Shown here one piece after another: positions 1-7,880 of a stretch of DNA of 64,000 nucleotides. Both the position numbers and the translations under genes were made by a program. Source of the stretch: Oleidesulfovibrio sp047973035 (lineage in GTDB: Bacteria; Desulfobacterota; Desulfovibrionia; Desulfovibrionales; Desulfovibrionaceae); the NCBI RefSeq assembly GCF_047973035.1, contig NZ_JBKEBF010000020.1:1-64000 (forward strand), read 5' to 3'. A model generated the notes under the pieces. The model saw only the letters and a list, made by a program, of their open reading frames with translations. It was not told the origin of the DNA and ran no database searches. Numbering within the stretch: the stretch's first letter is position 1; each line of letters begins with the position of its first letter.

Positions 1-344
1 CCATTGTGTCCATGGCGGCGAATCGGGTTATAGAACATCTCTATATAATTAAATACGTCCTGCCGGGCCTCTTCCCGGCTTCTGTAAGTTTTCCGCTTAA
101 TTCGTTCTCGTTTGAGAAGTTGAAAGAAGCTTTCTGCAACCGCGTTGTCGTGGCAGTTGCCACGTCGGCTCATACTGCAGACAAGATTATGAGCCTTCAG
201 AAATGAAAACCAGTCGTGGCTAGTATACTGACTGCCTTGATCTGAATGGATTAACACCTTGCCTTTGGGTTTTCTTCGCCACAAAGCCATCAGTAGGGCT
301 TTAAGAACAAGGTCGGAGGTCATCTGAGAGCGCATCGACCAGCC
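1..344 (-). mobile_element. IS3-family transposase fragment (C-terminal part)
   Basis: The minus strand reads through the DDE catalytic core of an IS3-type OrfB. It shows SDQGSQYTS (second catalytic Asp region), then RRGNCHDNAVAESFF with the final Glu, then the NPIRRHGHN tail. The reading frame runs off the left edge of the window. At about 343-346 it is cut off and joined to a piece of cdiA, so the N-terminal half and one inverted repeat are missing. The residues, motif order and spacing are those of the IS3/IS150 type. The copy seen here cannot be a complete transposase. It marks the distal edge of the rearranged CDI array. Confidence 0.88.
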
Positions 345-591
345 GCGGCTACATCAATATCGCCTCCGATGCTTGCAACCACAAGTCCCGCTGCCAGCTT
401 GCTGAAATCAACTCCTGCATCCTTCCACCTAAGTGCAGTATCAGGGGCAACTTCACCACTTTTGAGAGCTTCTTTTATTTCGGCGGCAAGCACCGTTCCT
501 GTAAACTCTCCTACTACGGCACCAACGGCACCGGAAGTAGCATCACCGCTAGTGATCTCTCCCAGCATTCCTCCAAGAGCCGCGTGGGCTA
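343..591 (-). pseudogene. cdiA pre-toxin fragment (displaced copy)
   Basis: The translated minus strand (GEITSGDATSGAVGAVVGEF onward, ending GGDIDVAA) is nearly identical to residues in the middle of the long pre-toxin segment at 3959-5661. At the DNA level 343-591 matches about 4757-4993. It lacks a start codon context and the rest of the domain, and is fused on one side to an IS3 transposase remnant and on the other to haemagglutinin-repeat DNA. It is a relic of a duplicated cdiA 3' end. Confidence 0.85.
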
Positions 592-1115
592 ATGGATTCG
601 CCGGAACGTATGCGTGAAGCCAGATTGTCCTGTTGCTTCAGATCAATGGTTGTGGACTTCTTACCGCCGGAAAAACCGCCCCCGCCGCCGGAGTTATGCG
701 AATACATGGTAGAAGTATCCGTAGCGGCCGTGATGGCGACATTACCGCCTGCTTTGATATCTATAGTAGACTTGGCATCTACAGTGCTGCCGTGAATAAT
801 CGTGTCAGCACCGGAAGTGACGGAAATCTTACCGCCGGACGAAACGGAAGAGCCGACGTTAAAGTTTTCTGTACTCCTGGTATTATAGCCCCGCCCTGAG
901 GTTTGCGAGTCGGTGCCGGTTTCGACTGTGGAAAGGGCAACCACGTTACCGGCAGAAATGGTTACATCGCCGCCGCTAATGCTGCCGCCCATGTTGTTGA
1001 TGTTCGTGGCTGCCAGCTGGACTTTTTGCCCCTGTATCTGCCCTTGGGAGTTAAAGATATTGTCTGCGGTGATTGTAACTATAGTAGCGCCGGAGTTAGC
1101 TACGGGGCAAGCCAT
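590..1115 (-). pseudogene. cdiA haemagglutinin-repeat fragment with internal deletion
   Basis: This is a near-identical copy of part of the filamentous-haemagglutinin repeat region of the cdiA at 8269-12429 (matching about 9084-9747). It includes the blocks TADNIFNSQGQIQGQ and STVDAKSTIDIKAGGNVA. About 180 bp present in the parent are missing. The copy jumps from one GGDV-encoding repeat to the next, as expected for deletion between short repeats. At 590/591 it is joined to the pre-toxin fragment through a few shared bases. No start codon or export signal is present, so it is a recombination reservoir or relic rather than a gene. Confidence 0.85.
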
Positions 1116-1167
1116 TGTGCGTACATGAAGGGGGATGTGACGCCTAAACCGGAAGTAGTAAATAAGG

Positions 1168-1575
1168 TCAAGAACCTCGGAACATATCCGTCATATTTCG
1201 CCACATAATGTTTTCTGGGAATGGCCTTGATTCAAAAAAATCGCACCAGACAGAAACGACATCATCTATGTGAAAAATTTCATCTGCTGTCATTGTTATC
1301 CGACCACCACCAAATTCAAGGATTTGTGGGGCCTCAGAAAACGAAGGTGCCCCAGCAGAGCATGCGCGCCAATGTGTGTTGTCGGTGATGTCCCGTTTTT
1401 CAATCAGGCATCTTTCTTTTCCGCCAGCCACTTGAACGTAAGAACCATCTTGGCGCGTCAAACTCGCGAATGAATGTGGACCAGAGGCGTCTAGCTTTCT
1501 CAAAGCCGCCTCGACTTTTGCAAAACATCTAACTTGTTCAGGTTTTTCACCTTCAACCTCAAGCAGCATTCTCAT
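1168..1575 (-). CDS. Putative CDI immunity protein for the adjacent nuclease-like toxin (cassette 5)
   Basis: A 135-residue protein whose ATG overlaps the stop of the upstream toxin ORF by four bases, the typical coupling of a CDI toxin and its immunity gene. It has no signal peptide and no recognisable motif. It is soluble, rich in charged residues and has a Trp-rich C-terminal part. I do not recognise the family. The assignment as immunity rests on position, size and coupling. It would act in the cytoplasm by binding the cognate toxin. The gene is intact. Confidence 0.62.
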   Translation of the reverse strand: MRMLLEVEGEKPEQVRCFAKVEAALRKLDASGPHSFASLTRQDGSYVQVAGGKERCLIEKRDITDNTHWRACSAGAPSFSEAPQILEFGGGRITMTADEIFHIDDVVSVWCDFFESRPFPENIMWRNMTDMFRGS

Positions 1576-2183
1576 GGTAAATACACCGTAATATTTCCTA
1601 CTATTTTTTCACCGGAAAGCTGGCCAACCCCATCAGCACCAAACTGATTGATGTACATATCGTTGAAGTCTTGCTGCGGCGTTTTCTTCGCACTATCGCT
1701 TTTGTACTCAATACCCCAAAGTTCTCCGCTATCTGTACGAACAACTGCGTCATAACGTCTATTCCCCACAGCACCTTCTACCGTAAGCTCTTCTCCGACT
1801 ACATCAAAACCCTTGTCTCTTAGGTACTGTGTATATTCTTGTGCAGACTTAGTACCCGGTGCGGGAAGGCCACCCTGACTGACGAATTTGCCATCTGGCG
1901 TTCTATAACTTCCGTCAGGATATTTCTTAATTGGTGTCCCTGCCCCATTTGAGGCATTATCCGCAGTAATGATATAATCCTCTTTACCGCGCTCCCCACT
2001 CTGGTCGGGGTACCCGGAAAGAGGCTCCATTGGCTCTGGAATATTGTGTACGAGCTTGGTCGATCCCTTGTCCTCTTTTATCTCTTGTCCAGGCAAGGTA
2101 GTGGAGCCACTATCAGGGATGGTGTACCCTGGAAGCTTCATCCCTTCTTTTACTTCATCAGGAAGGGTCGTAAAGCAAAGCAA
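1572..2183 (-). pseudogene. Orphan CdiA-CT toxin, PD-(D/E)XK-like nuclease (cassette 5)
   Basis: The open frame starts inside conserved pre-toxin sequence (LPDEVKEGMKLPGYTIPDSG), passes the junction KEDYIITADNAS, and ends in a variable domain of about 120 residues. That domain contains RYDAVVRTDSGELWGIEYKS, an Asp followed by a Glu-x-Lys pair on adjacent strands, as in PD-(D/E)XK nucleases. I infer a DNase or tRNase toxin. A two-base deletion near 2169-2172 (relative to the copies at 4542 and 6865) separates it from the upstream pre-toxin frame. With no start of its own and no signal peptide, it is a silent displaced module unless recombined onto an expressed cdiA. Confidence 0.65.
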
Positions 2184-2387
2184 TGTAAGCTACTATTTGT
2201 CTAGAATCTCCCATAGCAGCCAGATTGACCTGCCTCAGAACCTCACCAACAGAGGTAATCCCATGATCAATTGCTTCCTGCATAACAGCCAGGCAAGCCG
2301 CTCCAGCAGCACCAAAGACGAGAATCTCCGCTGCAAGAAGTTGCACGGCGTTGTTCTTTGCGGCATTGCCTCCGGCATCCGCGGCTA
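1948..2387 (-). repeat. Pre-toxin direct repeat, copy A
   Basis: About 440 bp nearly identical to 4323-4763 (copy B) and 6646-7080 (copy C). It encodes the conserved region ending in ITADNAS immediately before the variable toxin. Such blocks provide homology for swapping toxin/immunity cassettes. Confidence 0.88.
2158..2387 (-). pseudogene. cdiA pre-toxin fragment, frameshifted (cassette 5)
   Basis: The minus strand encodes GGNAAKNNAVQLLAAEILVF through RQIVAYIALLY, matching the pre-toxin parts of cassettes 2 and 3, then falls out of frame (DPS and stop) because of a two-base deletion. Its 5' side is joined directly to the immunity gene of cassette 4 at about 2387. Together with the toxin frame at 1572-2183 it formed one pre-toxin/toxin module before the frameshift. 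Confidence 0.8.
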
Positions 2388-2414
2388 TTGGCTCTACCCA
2401 ATCAGTATGCCGAA

Positions 2415-2987
2415 CTATGTGGAGCCGAGGGCGGAAGGCGAATAGATTTCCACCCAGAGCTCTCGCTCCCCAGATGGTCCCCACACGCGAACCGGTATCA
2501 ACCCGTGATTTGATAGGCCTTCAATTACAGACTTGTTGTCGATACTTGCCCTCACGCTCTCTACTCTGGAGCGCATAATACCAGAAAGCGGGGCACCGTA
2601 CGCCGGTTCAGTAGCAAAAAAGAGAAAACTTCCTCGATCTGAGCGAAGATAATCTAATACAGAAGGCAGCTCGCACTCCTTGATGCACACAATTGCCCAA
2701 AATAGCAGGCCTCCCGAAACGTCCTCAAATCCCTCGCACAATACCGCCCCCTCATTCCAAATTATTTTTGAAAAATAAGGTCGGCGGGAAATCATTCTGT
2801 ATCGAGTTATTCGGTTATCCGGCTGCAAAGCTGTATCTGAAATAAACAGGAATAACTCTTTCGAAGGGAAAGCCAATCTACCCTTACAAATAAGCCAAGT
2901 CGCAGCATCCGCAATCAGATTCCTGCCACTAAAAGCCTTCTGATAAGCCGCTTGTGCACCATCAACCCAATCGTGATCAGTAGTCAT
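2415..2987 (-). CDS. Putative CDI immunity protein of cassette 4
   Basis: A 190-residue protein using the ATG at 2985-2987, which overlaps the end of the upstream toxin fragment by 11 bases. A longer frame to 3068 exists but runs through the toxin. Regions such as ELFLFISDTA and GGLLFWAIVCIKE look like buried beta strands and helices. There is no signal peptide. I do not recognise the family. Immunity function is inferred from coupling to an HNH/EndoVII-like toxin fragment. The reading frame is intact even though its toxin has lost its delivery domains, as is common for protective orphan immunity genes. Confidence 0.55.
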   Translation of the reverse strand: MTTDHDWVDGAQAAYQKAFSGRNLIADAATWLICKGRLAFPSKELFLFISDTALQPDNRITRYRMISRRPYFSKIIWNEGAVLCEGFEDVSGGLLFWAIVCIKECELPSVLDYLRSDRGSFLFFATEPAYGAPLSGIMRSRVESVRASIDNKSVIEGLSNHGLIPVRVWGPSGERELWVEIYSPSALGST

Positions 2988-3291
2988 AATGTCCACCGTC
3001 AGGAGTATTGAAGTGGGGCCCCCGGTTTTGTGTGGGGTCATCAATATAGATGTGTCCTCCAGCATCATCTCGAATCACTATGCGCTGCGTACCTCCACCT
3101 GAGGAAGGAACTTCATATACATACTGATAACCGGGCTGGAGATTTCCTTGGCGATCAACATTTGGCAACACTTCAGATGGCTGTTGACTTGTCGGAATAC
3201 CAGCATCTCGTTTCGCTTGATTGAACGCGCCTGAACGTCCTGCTCCCTGTGGGGCCAAATCTGGTGGACGGCTACTTTCTGACCAAGGAGT
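2977..3291 (-). pseudogene. Orphan polymorphic toxin C-terminus, HNH/EndoVII-like (cassette 4)
   Basis: The open frame begins after a stop at 3292-3294 and has only a TTG (3258) as a potential start. It encodes RSGAFNQAKRDAGIPTSQQP, then IRDDAGGH and RGPHFN, and finishes GGHYDY. This pattern, with clustered His and Asp, is one I associate with Rhs- and CDI-linked HNH/endonuclease VII-fold toxins. The exact family was not checked. No pre-toxin segment remains upstream. The DNA immediately upstream carries Tn3-family-like terminal repeats, so the module was cut away from its cdiA by transposition or recombination. Confidence 0.6.
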
Positions 3292-3369
3292 TTATTATCA
3301 CGCACAAGTTATTTCGCATAGCTCAGTACACGGAAAAGGGCGGAGGCCTACGCTAAGGAATTTTAGCTT

Positions 3370-3458
3370 GGGGTCACCGCAGAAAACGGAAAATAAAGCA
3401 CGCTAAGCCAATGAGAGAGATCGTAACGGCCTGAGTTTTCGCTTTCTGCGGTGATCCG
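3370..3458. repeat. Tn3-family-like terminal inverted repeats (89-bp miniature pair)
   Basis: Positions 3370-3407 form a 38-base sequence starting GGGGTCACCGCAGAAAACGG and ending CACGCTAAG. Its length and consensus are those of Tn21/Tn501-type Tn3-family terminal repeats. An inverted partial copy (CGGATCACCGCAGAAAGCG on the minus strand) lies at 3440-3458. Together they resemble a miniature Tn3-derived element (TIME). No five-base target duplication is visible (left flank AGCTT, right flank AAAAA). Confidence 0.75.
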
Positions 3459-3531
3459 AAAAACAGCCTTAACGTACAATAATTTTCGATAGCCAAACTG
3501 ACCCCCTTTATGCCGATAGACCCATCCTTCC

Positions 3532-3550
3532 AATTTTTTGCAACAGAGCC
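3532..3550 (-). mobile_element. IS6-family-type end (remnant)
   Basis: On the minus strand this reads GGCTCTGTTGCAAAAAATT, the terminal repeat typical of IS6/IS6100-type elements. The element interior would lie to the left. No transposase remains. A second such end at 5662 faces the opposite way, so the two bracket cassette 3. Confidence 0.55.
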
Positions 3551-3620
3551 GGCGCGAGCGCCAGAAGCGCCGCCATGAGCAAGGCAAAGAGGCCGGTCAG
3601 GAAAGATTGAAGCCGCTAAA

Positions 3621-3962
3621 TCATCCGTCTAAAAATTCTAATTCAGCCCACCGAATGTTATTATCAACGAAGCTCGTATTCTCTGAATGGCTCCAAACAT
3701 AACAATTATCACCAACGCGCTCCCATCCTGTGCCGAGCTTTTGCGTTACAGCAACTAACATGCTTTCCGACACCATTGATCCGCGCACCTCTAGTGAGCA
3801 CTCATAATACTCCGGTATTTTCCAATATTGTTTTGGAGTGCCAGAACCAACCGTTCCAAAACCTTTCAGAACATCAATCAAATTATTCGTCGCTGCAGAC
3901 GCTTCTGCTTTTGACGCTGCCGCACAAAAAAAGCGTATATGTATAAGTTGGCCAAAGGTCAT
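3621..3962 (-). CDS. Putative CDI immunity protein for the Ntox17-like toxin (cassette 3)
   Basis: A 113-residue protein starting four bases inside the toxin stop (ATGA overlap), so translation is coupled. It contains VTQKLGTGWERVGDNCYVW and a C-terminal WAELEF segment, with no signal peptide or membrane helix. I do not recognise a named family. Its role is inferred from its partner and position. The gene is intact and is immediately followed by a GC-rich scrap (3551-3620) and the IS6-type end at 3550. Confidence 0.62.
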   Translation of the reverse strand: MTFGQLIHIRFFCAAASKAEASAATNNLIDVLKGFGTVGSGTPKQYWKIPEYYECSLEVRGSMVSESMLVAVTQKLGTGWERVGDNCYVWSHSENTSFVDNNIRWAELEFLDG

Positions 3963-5661
3963 TGGTGAGTTATTTTCCCATCAAGTGAGACGTTTGCATG
4001 AGATCCATCACGTGTAGTCCACCCGATTTGAGATTTCCCAGTTTTTGATAGTTGAACATCCCACTCAAAGGCTTGCCCCTGAGTTCGAGATGGACCGCGA
4101 GTCCACTCGTTCCCAAATTTATCTACGTATCCTTTATTTGGCCCACGCGGCAACGGTGTAGAACCATCCCAATTTTTCGGTGGAACATATCTGATCCGAC
4201 CTGAGGTCGGTAGTTGCGCGTCTTTGATCCGCGCGTTTTTTGTCCAAACCTTACCGACACTTAATGTTTCATCTGGATACAGTACTTGTTCCGAGGGAGC
4301 TGGATCAACATCCCCTCCCCCCTTTGAGGCATTATCCGCAGTAATGATATAATCCTCTTTACCGCGCTCCCCACTCTGGTCGGGGTACCCGGAAAGAGGC
4401 TCCATTGGCTCTGGAATATTGTGTACGAGCTTGGTCGATCCCTTGTCCTCTTTTATCTCTTGTCCCGACAGGATCGTGGGGCCACTATCAGGGATGGTGT
4501 ACCCTGGAAGCTTCATCCCTTCTTTTACTTCATCAGGAAGGGCTTCGTAAAGCAAAGCAATGTAAGCTACTATTTGTCTAGAATCGCCCATAGCAGCCAG
4601 ATTGACCTGCCTCAGAACCTCACCAACAGAGGTAATCCCATGATCAATTGCTTCCTGCATAGCAGCCAGGCCAGCCGCTCCAGCAGCGCCAAGGACGAGA
4701 ATCCCCGCTGCAAGCACTTGCGCGGCGTTGTTCTTTGCGGCATTGCCTCCGGCATCCGCGGCTACATCAATATCGCCTCCGATGCTTGCAGCCACAAGTC
4801 CCGCTGCCAGCTTGCTGAAATCAACTCCTGCATCCTTCCACCTAAGTGCAGTATCAGGGGCAACTTCACCACTTTTGAGAGCTTCTTTTATTTCGGCGGC
4901 AAGCACCGTTCCTGTAAACTCTCCTACTACGGCACCAACGGCACCGGAAGTAGCATCACCGCTAGTGATCTCTCCCAGCACTCCTCCAAGAGCCGCGTGG
5001 GCTATATACTTGGTAGCGGTGTCAATATCTCCGTCATGGAAGGCGATACCAATTGTTTTGGCTCCTTGGGCTCCTATAGAAGCTGCAGCGGCAACTTTGA
5101 GATTTGCCAGAGCTTTTTCTTCCAGCTTTCCACCGTTAACAGCGGTGTCAACACTCGCTCCTATGCTTGTTCTAATAGCAGTACGAAGGACTTCGGCTTG
5201 AAGAATCTTCGTGGCCTCATCCAGGCTCTTTGCCTGTGACAGGATGCCTGGTTCCTGAGCGACGTTGGCAAAGTCGAGCAGCCCTTGGGTCAGGCCAGCC
5301 GTGAGCATGGTGGTGGCTAAAGAGCGAATGGTTTCAGAAGATACCAATCCCTGCATCGCAGCCCCAACATCACCTTTATTCGCAACAAGCTGTACAGTAG
5401 CCTGTGTCACCAACGAATTGAAGCCGGCAGAAATCGCTGTATGCAATGCGCCTTTAAGTACCGCTGCACTAGCTGCCCCCGTTGTTGCTCCGGCAGTTGT
5501 TCCGACAGTTGCTCCGGCAATCGCTGTATGCAATGCTCCTTTAAGTGCCACTGCACTAGCTGCCCCTCCAACTGTACCACCAACAGCAGAGCCCCACACA
5601 CACAGCTGCTCCCGCTTCAACTTTTACAAACAATGAAGCAAAGGAGCTTCCCGCTCCTGTC
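3959..5661 (-). pseudogene. Displaced CdiA C-terminal module: long pre-toxin plus Ntox17-like toxin (cassette 3)
   Basis: The 553-codon open frame (to 5620, TTG) carries about 400 residues of Ala/Gly-rich pre-toxin sequence, the junction KEDYIITADNAS, then about 120 residues of toxin. The toxin reads GKVWTKNARIKDAQ, RYVPPKNWDGS, EWTRGPSRTQGQAFEWDVQL and RDGSHANVSLDGKITHQ. This order is characteristic of the polymorphic toxin type 17 domain, as far as I recall that family. The segment upstream of 5620 (GAGSSFASLFVKVEAGAAV) continues the pre-toxin in another frame. An expanded GT tract near 5595-5605 explains the shift. The module is truncated at 5661 by an IS6-type end, so it has no secretion domain. 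Confidence 0.75.
4323..4763 (-). repeat. Pre-toxin direct repeat, copy B
   Basis: Nearly identical to copies A (1948-2387) and C (6646-7080). This copy is embedded in the most complete pre-toxin segment, whose upstream part is also repeated at 343-591. Confidence 0.88.
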
Positions 5662-5680
5662 GGCTCTGTTGCAAAAACTC
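5662..5680 (+). mobile_element. IS6-family-type end (remnant)
   Basis: Reads GGCTCTGTTGCAAAAACTC on the plus strand, with the element interior to the right. It abruptly ends the pre-toxin coding sequence of cassette 3. No recognisable transposase follows in 5681-5850. The inverse end at 3532-3550 faces away from it. Confidence 0.55.
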
Positions 5681-5751
5681 GTAGAAGAGCTATGGAATTC
5701 TTTTTTACCCAACCACCCGGAGCAGCTCTATGTACAGATGGCCTAAAATAC

Positions 5752-5880
5752 CTTAGCGTAGGATTTCGCCATGTTCCGTAATGGCCTCCTAGAAATGTCG
5801 CTGCAGTGCGCCACGAACTGGCTGTTAGCCGAGCGGCAGCGTATATGTGGGGGGCGCCTCAGAAAACGGAAACACGTAAC
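5752..5880. repeat. Tn3-family-like terminal repeat remnants
   Basis: Positions 5752-5789 start CTTAGCGTAGGATTT, the inner half of a Tn3-type terminal repeat read outward. Positions 5851-5880 read GGGGCGCCTCAGAAAACGG and resemble the outer half of Tn21-type repeats and the copy at 3370. The stretch 5681-5937 contains no gene that I can support. Confidence 0.5.
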
Positions 5881-5937
5881 ATGTGCCCGCCACTGTAATA
5901 AGCATAAAAAATGACCGAAACAGATGACGCTGCAAAG

Positions 5938-6249
5938 TCATTTGTGATACTCGGCATGAGTGACTTGGCCTGTATGGAGGTTGATATCGTATGAATTGCC
6001 GCTGAAAGAAGTTAACTGTAGGCGACCTAATTTAACTCTGGTGCCAACAAACGTATCAATTTTATTGTCCCAAAACTTACATTTTTCCATACCATTCACT
6101 GTCCATAGCTTATTGCCTTGAGCGTCAAACAGTTCAACATTTTCCCACACTCTAGGGCAGCTACTTTCAGTCAAATTCCCCCATTTGTAGACCACCAAAA
6201 ATTGGCCGTCGATCTCTTTTATCTCCAATGGTTCGAAAAAAAATTTCAT
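5938..6249 (-). CDS. Putative CDI immunity protein of cassette 2
   Basis: A 103-residue protein with an ATG overlapping the toxin stop by four bases. The sequence alternates hydrophobic and polar residues (FLVVYKWGNLTE, RVKLGRLQLTSFSG), suggesting an all-beta fold. There is no signal peptide. The family is unrecognised. Immunity is inferred from size, coupling and position. The coding frame is intact, and the gene lies beside Tn3-like repeat debris. Confidence 0.62.
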   Translation of the reverse strand: MKFFFEPLEIKEIDGQFLVVYKWGNLTESSCPRVWENVELFDAQGNKLWTVNGMEKCKFWDNKIDTFVGTRVKLGRLQLTSFSGNSYDINLHTGQVTHAEYHK

Positions 6250-7158
6250 GGCAACGGTCTCGGGTTGAAGAATGAATCCTCAGGAATACGCCCCCGTAGT
6301 TCAAACTGCGTTCCGCCTCCATGTCCTCCAAAGTTGCCAGAATTCACAGTGCCAGTCCTGATCGTCGTGCCTTGAGGAGGTTTCACATCCGTCACATGGG
6401 TTGGGGCGTATGGGAGATCAAATTTATCTTTTATTTGCTCTGGGCTAAGTCCAGCAATATCATCAGCATTCATCATCCAACGACCGCCTTGGCTAGTAGA
6501 GCCCTCCGTATAAACTCGAACGTATGTAGTTGTTCCATCAGCCTCAAAATCTTTGATTGGTCTGTTTGGATTATAAGGAGGTAGCTCATGTGTACTGTTG
6601 GCAACAGGTGCATCAACATTTCTTATATTGGTGCCGCCTATCCTATTTGAGGCATTATCCGCAGTAGTGATATAATCCTCTTTACCGCGCTCCCCACTCT
6701 GGTCGGGGTACCCGGAAAGAGGCTCCATTGGCTCTGGAATATCGTGTACGAGCTTGGTCGATCCCTTGTCCTCTTTTAGCTCTTGTCCAGGCAAGGTAGT
6801 GGAGCCACTATCAGGGATGGTATACCCTGGAAGCTTCATCCCTTCTTTTACTTCATCAGGAAGGGCTTCGTAAAGCAAAGCAATGTAAGCTACTATTTGT
6901 CTAGAATCTCCCATAGCAGCCAGATTGACCTGCCTCAGAACCTCACCAACAGAGGTAATCCCATGATCAATTGCTTCCTGCATAACAGCCAGGCCAGCCG
7001 CTCCAGCAGCACCAAAGACGAGAATCTCCGCTGCAAGAAGTTGCACGGCGTTGTTCTTTGCGGCATTGCCTCCAGCATCCGCGGCTACATCAATATCGCC
7101 TCCAATGCTTGCAGCCACAAGTCCCGCTGCCAGCTTGCTGAAATCAACTCCTGCATCC
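6246..7158 (-). pseudogene. Displaced CdiA C-terminal module with unidentified toxin domain (cassette 2)
   Basis: The open frame has no convincing start (GTG at 7118 lies inside the conserved domain; an in-frame stop occurs near 7185). It encodes the shared pre-toxin, the junction KEDYITTADNAS and about 150 variable residues. The toxin part includes DFEADGTTTYVRVYTEG, SPEQIKDKFDLPYAPTHVTD and GHGGGTQFELRGRIPEDSFF. I have a sense of this C-terminal pattern in other secreted polymorphic toxins but cannot name its activity. Without a secretion domain the module is silent unless recombined onto cdiA. Confidence 0.65.
6646..7158 (-). repeat. Pre-toxin direct repeat, copy C
   Basis: Matches copies A and B over the first ~440 bases and continues to match the 4763-4836 region up to CTGCATCC at 7158, where homology stops abruptly. 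Confidence 0.88.
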
Positions 7159-7331
7159 AGCCAACTCTGTGAGTATCAAGCCCGACTTCGCCTGCTGCAT
7201 TCAGGGGGGCAACCTGCACGGCCTTCAGGATATTGCGACTAAACAACATGCTAAAATTAGAAAAATCCCCCAATGCTGCGGCTACCCTAATATCGGGGGG
7301 GCTCCATAAGGTACTTCTAACAGTAAAAAAT
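7159..7331 (-). other. Junction debris between cassette 2 and the barstar genes
   Basis: The minus strand has a short open frame (MLFSRNILKAVQVAPLNAAG) that I could not match to the cdiA in this window. It runs out of frame into the pre-toxin at 7158. There is no start or RBS. It is probably the end of another lost toxin or cdiA segment. Confidence 0.35.
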
Positions 7332-7715
7332 CTAAATCGTATAAATCAAATGAAACGAAGTATTCCATTCTTTCCAAAATAGCGTTGCGTCGAGCCAAAA
7401 AATGGCACACTTATGAAGTATCTCTGGTTGTTCTTTCCAGCACCTCCCAGAGTCATGTATAGCAAGGACATAATGCTTTGACGGAAGCCAACCCATATCT
7501 TGAATACAATCGAATAATGCATCCCAGTTTTCCCCAAAAAAAGGAAAAAACATTGCTTCTTTTATATTTAAAAGAAAGTCTAGTTCAGAATTTAAAGTTG
7601 CTAAAGATGTTTGCATTACTGCCACATCATCATCAAATTTTATCTCGTCATATTTTTCCTTATTACAAAAGTGAACGGACACTTCTTTCACTGTCTTAAG
7701 AATCTTATTTTGCAT
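7332..7715 (-). CDS. Barstar-like CDI immunity protein (second copy)
   Basis: Using the ATG at 7713-7715, this gives 127 residues, exactly the length of the neighbouring barstar-like gene. Barstar inhibits barnase-type RNases by covering the active site with an acidic helix. Here FGENWDALFDCIQDMGWLP corresponds to that helix, with both key Asp positions (barstar Asp35 and Asp39) kept. The two copies also share SVHFCNK/SVHFCSK and the C-terminal AFHL/SFHLIYT segment, so they are paralogues. This copy has no adjacent toxin. It would protect against a related but different barnase-like CdiA-CT. Confidence 0.8.
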   Translation of the reverse strand: MQNKILKTVKEVSVHFCNKEKYDEIKFDDDVAVMQTSLATLNSELDFLLNIKEAMFFPFFGENWDALFDCIQDMGWLPSKHYVLAIHDSGRCWKEQPEILHKCAIFWLDATLFWKEWNTSFHLIYTI

Positions 7716-7818
7716 AATACTGCACGGATTCATAAGTGTCCACAAAGCGAGGTACGTCAATGTAACATCTTTTCCCTAAAAATTCAGTCACACGACTTAG
7801 CATTTCAGAAAACAACAT
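7705..7818 (-). CDS. Small ORF upstream of the second barstar gene
   Basis: A 37-residue frame (MLFSEMLSRVTEFLGKRCYI... ending YYAK). Its ATG follows a plausible ribosome site (GGAGTTG), and its stop overlaps the barstar start by a few bases. It may be a leader, a remnant of a lost toxin C-terminus or of an older immunity gene. No function can be assigned. Confidence 0.3.
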   Translation of the reverse strand: MLFSEMLSRVTEFLGKRCYIDVPRFVDTYESVQYYAK

Positions 7819-7880
7819 CTGCAACTCCTTAGCAGGCACGACGGAGAAATGGAGTCACTTCTTAATATATTTTTGATATG

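Noticed and set aside
1328..1343. GGGGCCTCAGAAAACG, resembling the outer half of a Tn3-type repeat
   Set aside because: It lies inside an intact immunity ORF whose reading frame continues on both sides, and the inner half (TACGCTAAG-like) is missing; probably coincidence.
3320..3357. A 38-base stretch ending TACGCTAAG next to the good Tn3-type repeat
   Set aside because: It lacks the GGGG end and half the core, so it is mentioned only in the miniature-element finding and not annotated separately.
3363..3587. Minus-strand 74-codon open frame across the Tn3-type repeats
   Set aside because: It is composed of terminal-repeat DNA and an IS end and has no domain or RBS.
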